From NCBI GenBank assembly GCA_002729885.1, contig PBUB01000004.1, positions 62,001 to 126,000 on the forward strand: a DNA stretch of 64,000 bases. The letters are read 5' to 3'. The position numbers and the translations under genes are program-made. Source of the stretch: Spirochaetaceae bacterium (GTDB taxonomy: Bacteria > Spirochaetota > Leptospiria > Leptospirales > Leptonemataceae). The first letter of the stretch is position 1. Each line of letters begins with the position of its first letter. A model generated the notes under the pieces. That model saw nothing but the letters and a program-made list of their open reading frames with translations, ran no database searches and was not told the origin of the DNA. This document shows, one piece after another, positions 1-9,172 of this stretch.

Positions 1-1580
1 ATGGCCTGCTGATCTCTTTTAAGATCTCGCAAAATTCGAACCGCATCCTCATTCCAGTAAGCGCTTAGATTCTTTCTGGCCAGGAATGCCAGTGCCTGTT
101 CGTTTCCGCCGTAGCGAGAAACCCATCCCAGGTAGGTACCTCTGTCTCGAACGTACGCCCAGTGATCGGCATACGTATCCTTCTTCGCAGAGTCATTCAG
201 ATCCCAGAAAGCCTGTTTGTAATAGGAACCAGGCATCCTCTGATAGAAATTCTTTAACAGATCTTCCTTCTCTGCAGGGCTGTTTTTTTCGTAATATCTA
301 TAGAGCCAGTACACGAATCGGCCACTACCTGCCTGAGCAGGCATCATACTTTTCGCATACTCCCAGTATCGCTTGTCGGCCCAGATTAAATGATCTGGAT
401 CATTACCAATGAGAAATTCAATGAGTTCATCATGTGTTTCATAATCTGCATGGTTTTCGTTTAGATAGGCTACCAGCTCTTTAAAGTAATCATCTTTGTT
501 GCCAGAGCTTTTAAGAATATCTAGATACAGATGCCACAGGGAAGGATCCTGGCTTTTCGCATGCTCGAATCTACTGAAAAGCTGCTTCGCAACGCCGTAT
601 TGTTTGGTCTTCTTTAGCTGATAGGCCCAGGTTCGTAGTTTTCCCGGATTCGATGAAAGAAAAGTGTAGGCTCTGGACGAAAGCTCCAGCACATCGCTGT
701 ACTTACCCAACTCCATAAGTACCATGCCATCGTGTCCCACTGTGATCGCATTTGACGTAGCAATCAAATTCTCCGAAGAAAAGGTCGAATTGCTTTTGTA
801 GAATGAAGAGGGAATATATTGCTGAAACAGTACCAGCTTTCTTCGGTAATGTGGCAGATCTGAATACGCATCGGGCAGGGCCGGGTCATTCTTCTTTAGC
901 TCATAGTAAATAGCCTTGGCCAGCCACCCAGGTGGATCCATTTCTGCGGCTTTGAATAGATAGTCTCTGGCCTTATCTCTCTGTCCGGCCTGGCGAAAGG
1001 CTCGACCTTTCAAAAATTCAGTATAATCCCCGGAAACATTTCCAAACTTCTGAGCGATTTCAGCTGCCCGCGAAACCTGATTCATGTCCAGAAGGATGTC
1101 CAATCGCTTTTGTAAGATTTTCTGATCCAGCACATCGCCGCGACTTAGATCGGCCCGAGCCAGGATCTTCTCTCGTGCACTCTGGGATAGCTCCTTCACC
1201 GTGGCTTCTTGAGCTCTGTAAAGTGCCAATCGCTCCAGCAGGTCAGACGCGGAGTGCTCGGGAATGCGATCCAGGCATTGATTCATTTCCGCTTCGGTAT
1301 GACCCTTCATGCATCCTCGTTCGACGACGTTTAGAAAGGGAGCAACAGCTTCCAGGCCGGAATGGCCTTTGCTCTGTTGCATCGCCCTGGCCAGTGCATA
1401 GAAATCGGACTTATTTCTTGGGCTTTCCTTCTCAAAATGTCGCAGGATCTGAGCCCAGCGACCTGCTCGGAGCATCTCGAATGGATCGGAATAAAGGGGA
1501 GTGGCCTGGCCTGGCTGCTGGCAGAAAAAAAAGAGAAATAATACCAAATGAGCCGTTAGATTTGCGCTTCGTTTCATCAT
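1..1580 (-). CDS. Lytic transglycosylase N-terminal region (partial, cut by window edge)
   Basis: Reading the reverse strand from an ATG at 1580 gives an open frame of about 526 codons that runs off position 1 without a stop. It opens with MMKRSAN, a hydrophobic stretch and a Cys-containing end typical of an exported protein, and continues as a helical, TPR-like protein. Around residue 455 it has PGSYYKQAFW, which resembles the conserved 'PxSYY' segment just before the catalytic domain of Slt70-type soluble lytic murein transglycosylases. Those enzymes cleave peptidoglycan glycan strands in the periplasm. The catalytic SLT domain itself would lie beyond the window, so the assignment rests on architecture. 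AGGA lies about nine bases before the start. It diverges from the gene at 1666 with an 85-bp gap. Confidence 0.6.
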   Translation of the reverse strand, partial: MMKRSANLTAHLVLFLFFFCQQPGQATPLYSDPFEMLRAGRWAQILRHFEKESPRNKSDFYALARAMQQSKGHSGLEAVAPFLNVVERGCMKGHTEAEMNQCLDRIPEHSASDLLERLALYRAQEATVKELSQSAREKILARADLSRGDVLDQKILQKRLDILLDMNQVSRAAEIAQKFGNVSGDYTEFLKGRAFRQAGQRDKARDYLFKAAEMDPPGWLAKAIYYELKKNDPALPDAYSDLPHYRRKLVLFQQYIPSSFYKSNSTFSSENLIATSNAITVGHDGMVLMELGKYSDVLELSSRAYTFLSSNPGKLRTWAYQLKKTKQYGVAKQLFSRFEHAKSQDPSLWHLYLDILKSSGNKDDYFKELVAYLNENHADYETHDELIEFLIGNDPDHLIWADKRYWEYAKSMMPAQAGSGRFVYWLYRYYEKNSPAEKEDLLKNFYQRMPGSYYKQAFWDLNDSAKKDTYADHWAYVRDRGTYLGWVSRYGGNEQALAFLARKNLSAYWNEDAVRILRDLKRDQQA

Positions 1581-1582
1581 AC

Positions 1583-1627
1583 TGTCCGATCCTAATAAGG
1601 AGAAAAACCTTACTCTACCATCGGACA
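1583..1627. promoter_or_regulatory. Inverted repeat between divergent genes
   Basis: TGTCCGAT at 1583-1590 and its exact reverse complement ATCGGACA at 1620-1627 flank 29 bases that contain a smaller AAGG/CCTT pair. The dyad sits between the divergent starts at 1580 and 1666, where a shared operator or divergent promoter would be expected. No convincing -35/-10 pair was seen, so function is inferred from position only. Confidence 0.25.
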
Positions 1628-1665
1628 ATTTTTGGTTCCAGATGCAACGATTTCAAGGGTGGCTT

Positions 1666-3705
1666 ATGCAGTTTCAGGAATTAATATCCAGAACATTTTT
1701 CAAGGGAGATATGTGGATTGTGTCCGTGGCCTTTAGCCTGGCTCTGCTTCTGTTAATACTGCTTACTATTTTTGGATTGGTGCGCCTCATTCGCAGTTCC
1801 AGGCGGGCTTCCAGGAAGGTGGCTCCACCAGGAGTTCGCAGAACGGAAGAGGCCGCCCGATCAGTCACTGGTTCTACGGATTCAGATACGCCCGCTGACA
1901 TCGCAGCCGATTCTGAGAAGGGTGAAAAACGTTCCGGAGCGTTGGGCACCGGACCGGAGAACGGTGCCACAGGTTCCAGGGAGTCCGATAGCCGTGGTAA
2001 TTTGTCCGGCCCCGCGTCGAATAAGGAAGTGAGCAACAGGAAAGCCTCCGTTGCGAAAGAGAGTGTCGTTCCCGCGGTAGAATCCTTCGAGGACACGCAA
2101 GAGCAGGATTACTCCTGGATCCAGGATGCTGAAATCCGTCCGGTGGCTGGAGGGGAACCGGTGCAATCTGAATCCGGCTTTGCTGCGCGAGACTCTTCTG
2201 GCTGGGAAGACCAGGTTCATACTATTCCTGCTGCCTGGAGGGAGGATCCTGTTGTCACGGGGGGAACTCAAAAAGAACCCATGGCACCAATTCTTGACCT
2301 CAAATCCCAGATGGTAGATGCTGCCCTGGTTTCCATACCGGAGTATCCATTGCCCATCGGCCAGAACCTTTCCAGCGCCAGGGATCTAACAGGTCCTGCA
2401 GCCAACATGGCAGCCATCTCCCGGGAGGATGGTCTGTTCGATGTCTACAGAAACGTCTCCTTTTTACGATCCCATCTGCGCAGTGGACTGGACCCTGCTG
2501 AACTATTTTTCGCAGGTATGGGCGGGGATGTGGCCGTTAACAGCCATCCATATGTTCTATTTTTACCGGAGTTCGCACATGATCCGGAGATTCGTAGAAA
2601 GACCGAGAGCATCTTGCAAACCGCAGCCTCCGGCTACATGCAGCGCGGTCTGGATAGGCTTGCATCTGTGGAAAAGGAAGCCGTAGCCTGGACCATTCGC
2701 TTCCTGTTCTGGAAAGGTAGACTGGATAAGGCCATGAGTCTGGTGTATCGTTTTTCCGTAAGCGCAGAGTCGGATCTGGGGCGCATTCGAAGTTTGCTGG
2801 CCGCCTGCATTGAGGATTCGCTTTTAAGTAGAGTTTATCCTGTGTCTGACGCTGAATCGGCAGGCTACGATCGCGCGCTTCTGGGCATTCCTTCCGGCCG
2901 GATGTCCGGTTTTCGAAGCAGCCTGGCCTTGCAGGGAATTACGGAAACCGAAGACTTTGAATCATTGAGACCATTCACGGAACTGGACAGACGAAATGCC
3001 AGGTGGTTTTATCTGCATCTATTGCATCGAGGTCATCTCTTTCTGGCCTTTCGATTCTGCCACAATCTGAGTAGAATCGATGCCACTTTCGAAGAAGAAG
3101 CCCTGTATCTTGCCGGCCTTCAGGGACGATATCGCTTGATGCTGCGACTGCTGCTGGAACTTCCACCCAGAAACTCGTTCTTTCGCCTGGCTGCTCTGAA
3201 ACATGGTCTGGCCCATCTGTCCCAGGAGGCAGGAACCCGCTACCTCGAGAAGCTACATAAGCACTGGCCTGAAGCCAGCAAAGAGGCCCTGGAAAGTGTG
3301 GAGCCGTTCGCAGAGTTTCAGGGAGCCGATACCATGCGAAGAAGTCCAGGAAACATCCTCAGTTCTGTGGCCAATCCCCTGGATCGCTCGGAGCTTCTGG
3401 ACTGGCTGGACCTGGCCGCGTATCGCTCCCGTTCTGGATTCCATGCGGGCGCCTTGAATCGAGCTTCCGTATTGTTATTTACGGTACTGCGAGCGGGTAG
3501 AAATGCACGGCCCGGTTTTCAGGATCGAGCGGCTCGTTTTTTTCAGAAAGCTGCCGGAAGATCCAATGTGGCCAGACATTACTATGTTTTGTGGCTCAAA
3601 GAAACAGGCCAGTATCAGGAAGCCAGGCATCAGGCGGAGTTCTTTATTCGCCATTACCCGGATATGGAATACTTTCACGAACAGTTTGTCAGTCTATCTC
3701 GCTGA
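1666..3705 (+). CDS. Membrane-anchored helical-repeat protein of unknown function
   Basis: Not recognised as a named family. The ATG at 1666 is preferred over 1642 because AAGGGTGG lies about four bases upstream of it. The protein (about 679 residues) has one strong transmembrane segment near residues 16-45 (WIVSVAFSLALLLLILL) followed by basic residues, which suggests the rest is cytoplasmic. Residues 50-220 are rich in Ser, Gly, Glu and Pro and look disordered. From about residue 240 to the end there are repeated amphipathic helices with large aromatics, in the style of TPR-like solenoids, ending in a segment with LKETGQYQEARHQAEFF. A scaffold or assembly role at the envelope is possible. 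The next gene follows after 43 bp on the same strand. Confidence 0.75.
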   Translation: MQFQELISRTFFKGDMWIVSVAFSLALLLLILLTIFGLVRLIRSSRRASRKVAPPGVRRTEEAARSVTGSTDSDTPADIAADSEKGEKRSGALGTGPENGATGSRESDSRGNLSGPASNKEVSNRKASVAKESVVPAVESFEDTQEQDYSWIQDAEIRPVAGGEPVQSESGFAARDSSGWEDQVHTIPAAWREDPVVTGGTQKEPMAPILDLKSQMVDAALVSIPEYPLPIGQNLSSARDLTGPAANMAAISREDGLFDVYRNVSFLRSHLRSGLDPAELFFAGMGGDVAVNSHPYVLFLPEFAHDPEIRRKTESILQTAASGYMQRGLDRLASVEKEAVAWTIRFLFWKGRLDKAMSLVYRFSVSAESDLGRIRSLLAACIEDSLLSRVYPVSDAESAGYDRALLGIPSGRMSGFRSSLALQGITETEDFESLRPFTELDRRNARWFYLHLLHRGHLFLAFRFCHNLSRIDATFEEEALYLAGLQGRYRLMLRLLLELPPRNSFFRLAALKHGLAHLSQEAGTRYLEKLHKHWPEASKEALESVEPFAEFQGADTMRRSPGNILSSVANPLDRSELLDWLDLAAYRSRSGFHAGALNRASVLLFTVLRAGRNARPGFQDRAARFFQKAAGRSNVARHYYVLWLKETGQYQEARHQAEFFIRHYPDMEYFHEQFVSLSR

Positions 3706-3748
3706 TAAAAGTTCTTGCCGGTAGCAGTAGGAATCGGAGGATCATAGC

Positions 3749-4570
3749 GTGGATCTCAATCAGGACCAGCTTACAGAAATCGATAAGCTAACCCGTTATA
3801 TCAAGCAAATGGAGGGCATTGTCCGTACCTCTCCGAACCCGGACCAGGTGGCCCGGGTTAAGCGGGAACTGCAGAAATACCGGGAGAAATTGCAGGTTCT
3901 GTATCCGGACTTCGATCCAGCCCAGCAGCAGGTGGACGATGTTCGCAGCGAACTGGGACTGGATGGGTCCGGCAAGCAGCAATCCTCCGGCGGCGGTAGT
4001 GCCAGCAGTTCCGGCGGCGCCGGACATGACATCCTGGAGAAATTCCCTGTAGCAAAAGCATCTCCAAATTGTACCGATCATGATGTGAATTTCCTGGCAA
4101 CCATCCTCCATGTGATTCAGAAAGAATACTGGCCTGCCATCAGCGAGCAGCATACTCGCATGGATTTCTCCCTGAACCAGGAAAGGGATACCATTCGACA
4201 TCATCTGGATACTGCGTTACGCAATCTAAAGATACTCACAGAAACTGTGGAAGAATATGCCCAGGCAGAGAAGCAGGACTTCCGTGAGCAGCTACTGAAG
4301 ATGAAGAACAAACAGACCAGAGTGTTTTTGTTCGAAACCAACGACATGCTCCGGCTCATGAGGGAGTTTATGCGCAAGGTGGCTGGAGATATCCATCAGA
4401 ATGGCTCCGGAGTTCAAAACAAAAGCGATAAGATTCAGTTCAATTCCAAGTTTGAAGATGCTACACTTCTAGAAGGCTATACGATTCGGGATGCAGTGCT
4501 GGAATTTCTGGAATTGCTGGATCAAACTATCGCACAGCTTCGACTTCCGCAGATGAAGCAGGGCAGCTAG
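3749..4570 (+). CDS. Conserved coiled-coil protein, unknown function
   Basis: A 273-residue soluble protein starting at GTG 3749, supported by GGAGGAT about eight bases upstream. Residues 1-50 form a predicted coiled coil (LTEIDKLTRYIKQMEG, KRELQKYREKLQ). A Gly/Ser-rich linker lies at about 75-95 and a helical domain at about 100-270 contains long charged helices and an LLDQTIAQL terminus. There is no signal peptide, membrane segment or catalytic motif. It follows the helical-repeat membrane protein after 43 bp and is probably co-transcribed with it. No function can be assigned from sequence. Confidence 0.8.
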   Translation: MDLNQDQLTEIDKLTRYIKQMEGIVRTSPNPDQVARVKRELQKYREKLQVLYPDFDPAQQQVDDVRSELGLDGSGKQQSSGGGSASSSGGAGHDILEKFPVAKASPNCTDHDVNFLATILHVIQKEYWPAISEQHTRMDFSLNQERDTIRHHLDTALRNLKILTETVEEYAQAEKQDFREQLLKMKNKQTRVFLFETNDMLRLMREFMRKVAGDIHQNGSGVQNKSDKIQFNSKFEDATLLEGYTIRDAVLEFLELLDQTIAQLRLPQMKQGS

Positions 4571-4742
4571 ACTGGCCGGACTGTTCCACAGCGGACCTGC
4601 GGTTTGATTCTATGAACGCTCCATGGAGGGCGGCCCGTATTCGGAGCTCATAACAGCAGCATTCCAGTGCCGGTGAGATCCATTATAGAAGGTACCGGCC
4701 AAAAATGATTGGACATAACAGCGATTCAAAGGACTTTGCGCT
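4571..4742. other. Intergenic region upstream of the bactofilin gene
   Basis: These 172 bases hold no supported gene. A GCCGGT...ACCGGC inverted repeat (around 4670-4700) encloses an ATTATAGA stretch that could act as a -10 element or a short hairpin. AAAGGA about nine bases before 4743 serves as the ribosome site of the bactofilin gene. Confidence 0.3.
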
Positions 4743-5180
4743 ATGGCCCTGGTAAAAACAGCATCAGAAGTAACCAACTCCACAATTGGGGAAAATTCCT
4801 ATTTTAGTGGTCGGTTCTTCATCAATGGTTCCCTCAAAATCGACGGAAAGTTCGAAGGGAAATCTCTTCAGGCGGATCAACTGTACATCGGGGTTACCGG
4901 TCGAGTAAAGACTAACATCACTGCCACTTCGGTGATTGTAGAAGGCATCATTGTAGGCAACATCACAGCCAGAAACCGGGTTATGCTTCTGCCCACGGCT
5001 CGTATCCTGGGAGATATCAGCACTCCAGAATTGATCATTCAAAACGGTGTTATTCTGGAAGGTCGCTGCATGATTTCCAACGACCTCAAGCATTCCGCTC
5101 GAGATTTCATAGAAGCAGAGTATGGCAGGGACAACCTATCCCTGGAAAAACTCTTTGGACCGCGAGCAAAAGCGTCCTGA
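4743..5180 (+). CDS. Bactofilin family cytoskeletal protein
   Basis: A 145-residue protein with the bactofilin (DUF583) pattern: a short unstructured N-terminus, then a central region of about 100 residues made of alternating hydrophobic and glycine-rich turns (FINGSLKIDGKFEG, LYIGVTGRVKTNITA, VIVEGIIVGNITARNRV) as expected of the right-handed beta-helix that polymerises into filaments. Bactofilins assemble without nucleotide, often at the inner membrane, and position cell-wall enzymes; in spirochaetes they are linked to cell shape and motility. The charged C-terminal tail overlaps the start of pdxA. No membrane segment is present. Confidence 0.9.
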   Translation: MALVKTASEVTNSTIGENSYFSGRFFINGSLKIDGKFEGKSLQADQLYIGVTGRVKTNITATSVIVEGIIVGNITARNRVMLLPTARILGDISTPELIIQNGVILEGRCMISNDLKHSARDFIEAEYGRDNLSLEKLFGPRAKAS

Positions 5181-6180
5181 TCCGGTAGTATTCTCCGCCG
5201 GAGATCCAGCCGGCGTAGGTCCGGAGCTTCTGCATTATCTGGCGGATGAATACCGTCCGTCAGGCCCCTCCTGGTTAATCTTTCATTCCTCACCAGATAC
5301 AGAATCTCTGGTAAACTCTCTGGAATCGAGAAGCGGACGAGATGTGCTGCGCATCCCCTACGCAAAATTGAACGATCTAAAACCCACCGTAGTGCAGGCC
5401 ATGGCAGGTCCAGGTCAGGTAGCTGTGGTTGAGCCACAGAGCCCAACTGTGGAGCCGGGACGACCATCCCCTGAATCTGGACGTCTGGCCTTTCAGGCTC
5501 TGGAATCTGCCTGTGATTGGATTTACGACCATGGTTGCCTTGGACTACTGACAGCGCCCCTTTCCAAGGAGCATGTACATCAAGCCGCCCAGACCGGCTT
5601 CAGCGGTCATACAGGTTATCTGGCCAGCCGGTTTCAATGCAATGTGCTGATGCTAATGCATGGTCAGAACTTTTCCGTGCTTCCGCTCACCGTTCATATT
5701 CCGATAAAAGAAGTATCCGCGCAGTTAAAAGCTACGGTGGAACGTCCGGAGCTGGTGCATGAAATTCGTAGCATTATGGATCGCCCGGCTTTCAAAGGGA
5801 AGAAATTGGCGCTTTGCGGACTGAATCCCCATAGCGGAGAGGGCGGACTGCTGGGAACGGAAGAGCAGGATTATTTGATGGAATTTGCAGAAAGGCTCAG
5901 GGCAAATCAGATGGATGTGGATGGCCCACTTTCTGCGGATGGATTGTTCACCGAGGGTTCCCGAAAGAATTATCGACTAATACTGGCCTGTTATCATGAT
6001 CAGGGACTGATTCCTTTCAAATCCCTGGAGGGAATGAACGGAATCAATGTAACTACGGGCTTACCGTTTCTTCGCACCAGTCCGGATCATGGCACTGCCT
6101 TTTCTATTGCCGGCAAAGGGATAGCCAGTCCGGCAAGCATGATTCAGTCTTACCGGGCTATTGTGCAGGGAGAGCTCTGA
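5122..6180 (+). CDS. pdxA: 4-hydroxythreonine-4-phosphate dehydrogenase
   Basis: PdxA oxidises 4-phospho-hydroxythreonine during pyridoxal 5'-phosphate synthesis by the DXP-dependent route. Family signatures are present in order: GDPAGVGPE near residue 27, SGHTGYLASRF near 172, the metal-site region GLNPHSGEGG near 232, ACYHDQGLIPFK near 290 and GLPFLRTSPDHGTAF near 315. Length (352) is normal. The ATG at 5122 lies inside the bactofilin gene (59-bp overlap); a TTG at 5155 preceded by GGAAAA is an equally good start and would leave a 26-bp overlap. The usual HTE of the first metal-ligand motif is HTG here, an unusual substitution next to the ligand histidine. Confidence 0.93.
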   Translation: MAGTTYPWKNSLDREQKRPDPVVFSAGDPAGVGPELLHYLADEYRPSGPSWLIFHSSPDTESLVNSLESRSGRDVLRIPYAKLNDLKPTVVQAMAGPGQVAVVEPQSPTVEPGRPSPESGRLAFQALESACDWIYDHGCLGLLTAPLSKEHVHQAAQTGFSGHTGYLASRFQCNVLMLMHGQNFSVLPLTVHIPIKEVSAQLKATVERPELVHEIRSIMDRPAFKGKKLALCGLNPHSGEGGLLGTEEQDYLMEFAERLRANQMDVDGPLSADGLFTEGSRKNYRLILACYHDQGLIPFKSLEGMNGINVTTGLPFLRTSPDHGTAFSIAGKGIASPASMIQSYRAIVQGEL

Positions 6181-6185
6181 AATCT

Positions 6186-6644
6186 ATGTTAGAACTTAAA
6201 TCCATACTTCTTCCTGTATACGCGATCTGGTGCTTTTTGCTGCTCTTCTTCTTGTTTCGCAAAGGTCCCGGTGCTCTCTGGAAGGCCTGTGGAGTCTTGA
6301 TCTTCGTATTTTATGGAATTTATCATTACAAAGAGCTTCTGGATTCCTACAATGCTTTTGAGCAGAACTTCAATGTTACCCTGGTTTCCATGGGAATCAG
6401 CCTTTTTAAGAGTTTTGGATCGGTTCTGTTTTTGCTCTGGCCGGTGATGCTCTGGGTTTCCTATTACGCTTCCTCGGATGAATTGTCCCGGACTGTCATT
6501 CGATGGATGGTGCTTCTTACTCTATTTTTCTGGGTATTCTACTTTCTTTTTGAATTCTATCCGCCGGTGGACCGCGCCACGGTAGAAGGCTGGCTTCCAG
6601 GCAAGTTTTCTGTGCCTGATATTCCTTCTCCGCCTACCAGGTGA
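6186..6644 (+). CDS. Small four-helix membrane protein, unknown function
   Basis: A 152-residue protein that is almost entirely hydrophobic, with about four predicted membrane helices (near residues 7-27, 31-48, 64-92 and 104-125). Its short polar tail is proline rich (VPDIPSPPTR). It starts five bases after the pdxA stop and sits in front of dapA, so it is probably part of the same transcript. I do not recognise the family and see no catalytic motif. Confidence 0.75.
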   Translation: MLELKSILLPVYAIWCFLLLFFLFRKGPGALWKACGVLIFVFYGIYHYKELLDSYNAFEQNFNVTLVSMGISLFKSFGSVLFLLWPVMLWVSYYASSDELSRTVIRWMVLLTLFFWVFYFLFEFYPPVDRATVEGWLPGKFSVPDIPSPPTR

Positions 6645-6687
6645 AAAATCACTTGTCCGGCCAACTCCGGCCATCCACGGAGTAAAT

Positions 6688-7572
6688 ATGCAGTTTCAGG
6701 GCCTCTACACAGCCATCATGACCCCGTTCCAGAAAGGGGGAGGTTCCATCGATTTTGGAGCCTACGGGGATTTAATAGAGAAACAGGTAGAGGCCGGTCT
6801 GGCTGGCGTAGTACCCTGCGGCACCACCGGCGAATCTCCTACACTCAGCCACGAAGAGCATCGAGAACTCATCCAGAAAACCGTAGAAATTGTAAATGGC
6901 CGGATGGCTGTTATTCCAGGCACTGGCTCCAATTCTACAAGGGAGGCCATAGAGCTTACGGCGGATGCCTGCTCCATGGGTGTGGATGCTGTGATGCTGG
7001 TGAATCCCTATTACAACAAGCCGTCTCAGGAAGGATTGTATCAGCACTTTAAAGCGATTGCAGAGAAATCATCCAGACCGGTGGTGCTCTACAACATCAA
7101 AGGTCGCACAGCCGTGAATGTGGAGCCAGAGACCATCCGTCGGCTGGCAGAGATCGATAATATTCAAGTAATCAAGGAAGCCTCCGGGGATCCAGGTCAG
7201 ATGGCCAAAATCATGCGCCTTTGCGGGGACCGAATCTCTATGCTTTCCGGAGATGATAATATCACTCCTGCGGTGATGGGGCTGGGCGGAAAAGGAGTCA
7301 TCTCCGTGGCCTCCAACATCTATCCAAAGAAGCTCAATCGGATGGTAGAGCATTTTCTCCAGGGAAATTTCACTGCTGGAAACCAGGTATTCTATGAGCT
7401 ACTGGATATGATGAATGCTATGTTCTGGGAAACCAATCCGGTGCCTGTGAAGGCGGCGGCAGAGATGAAAGGACTGTGCAATGGTGAACTGAGGCTTCCT
7501 CTGGTGGCTCTGCCTCAGGATAAGAAAGAGAAGCTCAAAGCCGTTCTGGATCAGCTGGGAGAGGATAATTGA
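6688..7572 (+). CDS. dapA: 4-hydroxy-tetrahydrodipicolinate synthase
   Basis: DapA condenses pyruvate with aspartate semialdehyde, the first committed step to diaminopimelate and lysine. The 294-residue protein has the expected marks: GTTGESPTLS near residue 44, YYNKPSQEGLY near 107, the catalytic-tyrosine region VLYNIKGRT near 131 and the Schiff-base lysine in VIKEASGD near 160. The usual PGRT is KGRT here, so the loop following Tyr is slightly unusual. GGAG precedes the ATG. It is the first gene of the tightly linked dapA-dapB-cdaA-cdaR-acpS run. Confidence 0.97.
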   Translation: MQFQGLYTAIMTPFQKGGGSIDFGAYGDLIEKQVEAGLAGVVPCGTTGESPTLSHEEHRELIQKTVEIVNGRMAVIPGTGSNSTREAIELTADACSMGVDAVMLVNPYYNKPSQEGLYQHFKAIAEKSSRPVVLYNIKGRTAVNVEPETIRRLAEIDNIQVIKEASGDPGQMAKIMRLCGDRISMLSGDDNITPAVMGLGGKGVISVASNIYPKKLNRMVEHFLQGNFTAGNQVFYELLDMMNAMFWETNPVPVKAAAEMKGLCNGELRLPLVALPQDKKEKLKAVLDQLGEDN

Positions 7573-8366
7573 GCAAATATGCAATGTCAGGGGCTGCAGG
7601 CCGGATGGGCCGGGCCATCATTGGCTGTCAAAAGCAGGCCGGTCTGGAACTGGTAGGTGCTCTGGAGCGTTCCGGATCCGAGTATCTGGGTAAAGATGCT
7701 GGCACTCTGGCCGGCATCGATGAGCTGGGCATCTCCATAACGTCGGATGCCGGCGCAGCTCTCAAGGATGCAGCTGCAGTCATCGACTTCTCTTCGCCGG
7801 AAAACACCCTGGCTCTGGCCGAAGTCTGCGCACAAACGGCCACAGGCCTGGTTGTGGGAACCACGGGATTCGATGAAGCCCAGAAAAAGAAGCTTCAGGA
7901 GTTTTCGAGTAAAATTCCACTGCTAATCTCGCCGAACATGTCTCTGGGAGTAAATGTATTATTCCATCTCACTCGCATGGCCGCACAGGTGCTGGGACCT
8001 GACTATGCAGCCGAAGTGACCGAAATCCATCATCGTCATAAGAAGGATGCTCCTTCCGGCACCGCGGTAAAGTTACTGGAAATCCTGGAAGAGCAGTTTG
8101 GCCTGAGTTCGAACGATGTAGTGCATGGCCGCAGTGGAATTACCGGCGAAAGACCCAGAAATCAAATTGGATCTCACGCATTGCGAGGCGGTGATGTTGT
8201 AGGGGATCATACAGTATTTCTCCTGGGAGAAGGGGAAAGGATCGAAATCACGCACCGAGCCGCATCCAGAAATACATTTGCTATGGGGGCCCTCAGGGCG
8301 GCAAAATGGCTGGATGGACAGAAGCCTGGTCTTTATTCTATGGATAGCGTACTTGGATTGAGCTGA
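7569..8366 (+). CDS. dapB: 4-hydroxy-tetrahydrodipicolinate reductase
   Basis: DapB reduces the DapA product with NAD(P)H. The start is a TTG at 7569 that overlaps the dapA stop by four bases (ATTGA), with GGAGAGGA immediately upstream; no ATG would include the nucleotide-binding loop GAAGRMGRAI at residues 8-17. Further motifs are VVGTTGF near 96, the catalytic HHRHKKDAPSGTA near 157 and GGDVVGDHTV near 206. Length (265) is typical. The overlap implies translational coupling to dapA. Confidence 0.97.
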   Translation: MSKYAMSGAAGRMGRAIIGCQKQAGLELVGALERSGSEYLGKDAGTLAGIDELGISITSDAGAALKDAAAVIDFSSPENTLALAEVCAQTATGLVVGTTGFDEAQKKKLQEFSSKIPLLISPNMSLGVNVLFHLTRMAAQVLGPDYAAEVTEIHHRHKKDAPSGTAVKLLEILEEQFGLSSNDVVHGRSGITGERPRNQIGSHALRGGDVVGDHTVFLLGEGERIEITHRAASRNTFAMGALRAAKWLDGQKPGLYSMDSVLGLS

Positions 8367-9172
8367 TGGAACTGGATGGCCTGCTACAACAGCTCCGACC
8401 TTTCTTACGGTTCCTGGATATATTCGTAGTAGCCTATCTACTTTACAGAATCTACATGCTGCTCAGCCGAACCAGGGCCATGCAGCTTCTCATCGGTTTT
8501 GGATTTATCCTGATCCTGGATTTGCTGGCCCGGCGCCTGCATCTAGAAACCCTTTCCTGGATAATTACCAACGTTTCTTCTTATCTGGTTTTTGGTCTCA
8601 TCGTACTGCTGCAGCCTGAGTTACGCCGACTGGTAAGTGAGATCGGCAGGATGCCTATCTTTCAATGGGTGAATGCTCCGGCGGTGCTTCCGCTGGAAGA
8701 ACTTACCGAGGCCTCCATCAGCATGGCCCGTCAAAAAGTGGGCTCCATTATCATTCTACTTCGCGAGATTCGTCCCCAGACCATTATTGACAATGCAGTG
8801 CGAGTGGATGCTTTGATTACCCGCGAGCTTATCGAAACCATCTTTCACAAAGACACGCCGCTGCACGATGGAGCGATGATGATCGAAAACAATCGAATCA
8901 TTGCAGCCTCATGCTATTTACCTCTCTCCAATTCCAGGGTGCTTAAAAAGACCCACGGAGCCAGGCATCGCGCCGCCATGGGAATTAGCGAAGAAACGGA
9001 TGCTGTCATAATAGTCACGTCCGAAGAAACCGGCAAAATCACTCTAATGTGCAACGGCCAGATGTATACGCCCATCAAAGGCGACGATTTGCAGAGCAAG
9101 ATCCAGGAACTCTGGAATCGTGCGAAGAAGAAGAAAGCCCCTGAGAAAAAAGAGGAGGGCGCTACCGTATGA
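8366..9172 (+). CDS. cdaA: Membrane diadenylate cyclase (CdaA/DacA)
   Basis: This enzyme makes the second messenger cyclic di-AMP from two ATP. The first 90 residues hold three membrane helices (about 15-35, 39-57, 65-85), followed by the DAC (DisA_N) domain with its two hallmark motifs: DGAMMI near residue 171 and the RHR triplet in GARHRAAMG near 205. These contact the ATP and metal. The ATG overlaps the dapB stop (TGATG). A charged, lysine-rich tail precedes the coupled gene for its regulator. In many bacteria cdaA-cdaR is followed by glmM; here the neighbours are dapB and acpS instead, still tying c-di-AMP to cell-wall precursor supply. Confidence 0.96.
   Translation: MELDGLLQQLRPFLRFLDIFVVAYLLYRIYMLLSRTRAMQLLIGFGFILILDLLARRLHLETLSWIITNVSSYLVFGLIVLLQPELRRLVSEIGRMPIFQWVNAPAVLPLEELTEASISMARQKVGSIIILLREIRPQTIIDNAVRVDALITRELIETIFHKDTPLHDGAMMIENNRIIAASCYLPLSNSRVLKKTHGARHRAAMGISEETDAVIIVTSEETGKITLMCNGQMYTPIKGDDLQSKIQELWNRAKKKKAPEKKEEGATV

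Noticed and set aside
86..1684. Plus-strand open frames across 86-412 and 1175-1684
   Set aside because: They lie antisense to a long continuous minus-strand frame with signal peptide and helical-repeat protein character.
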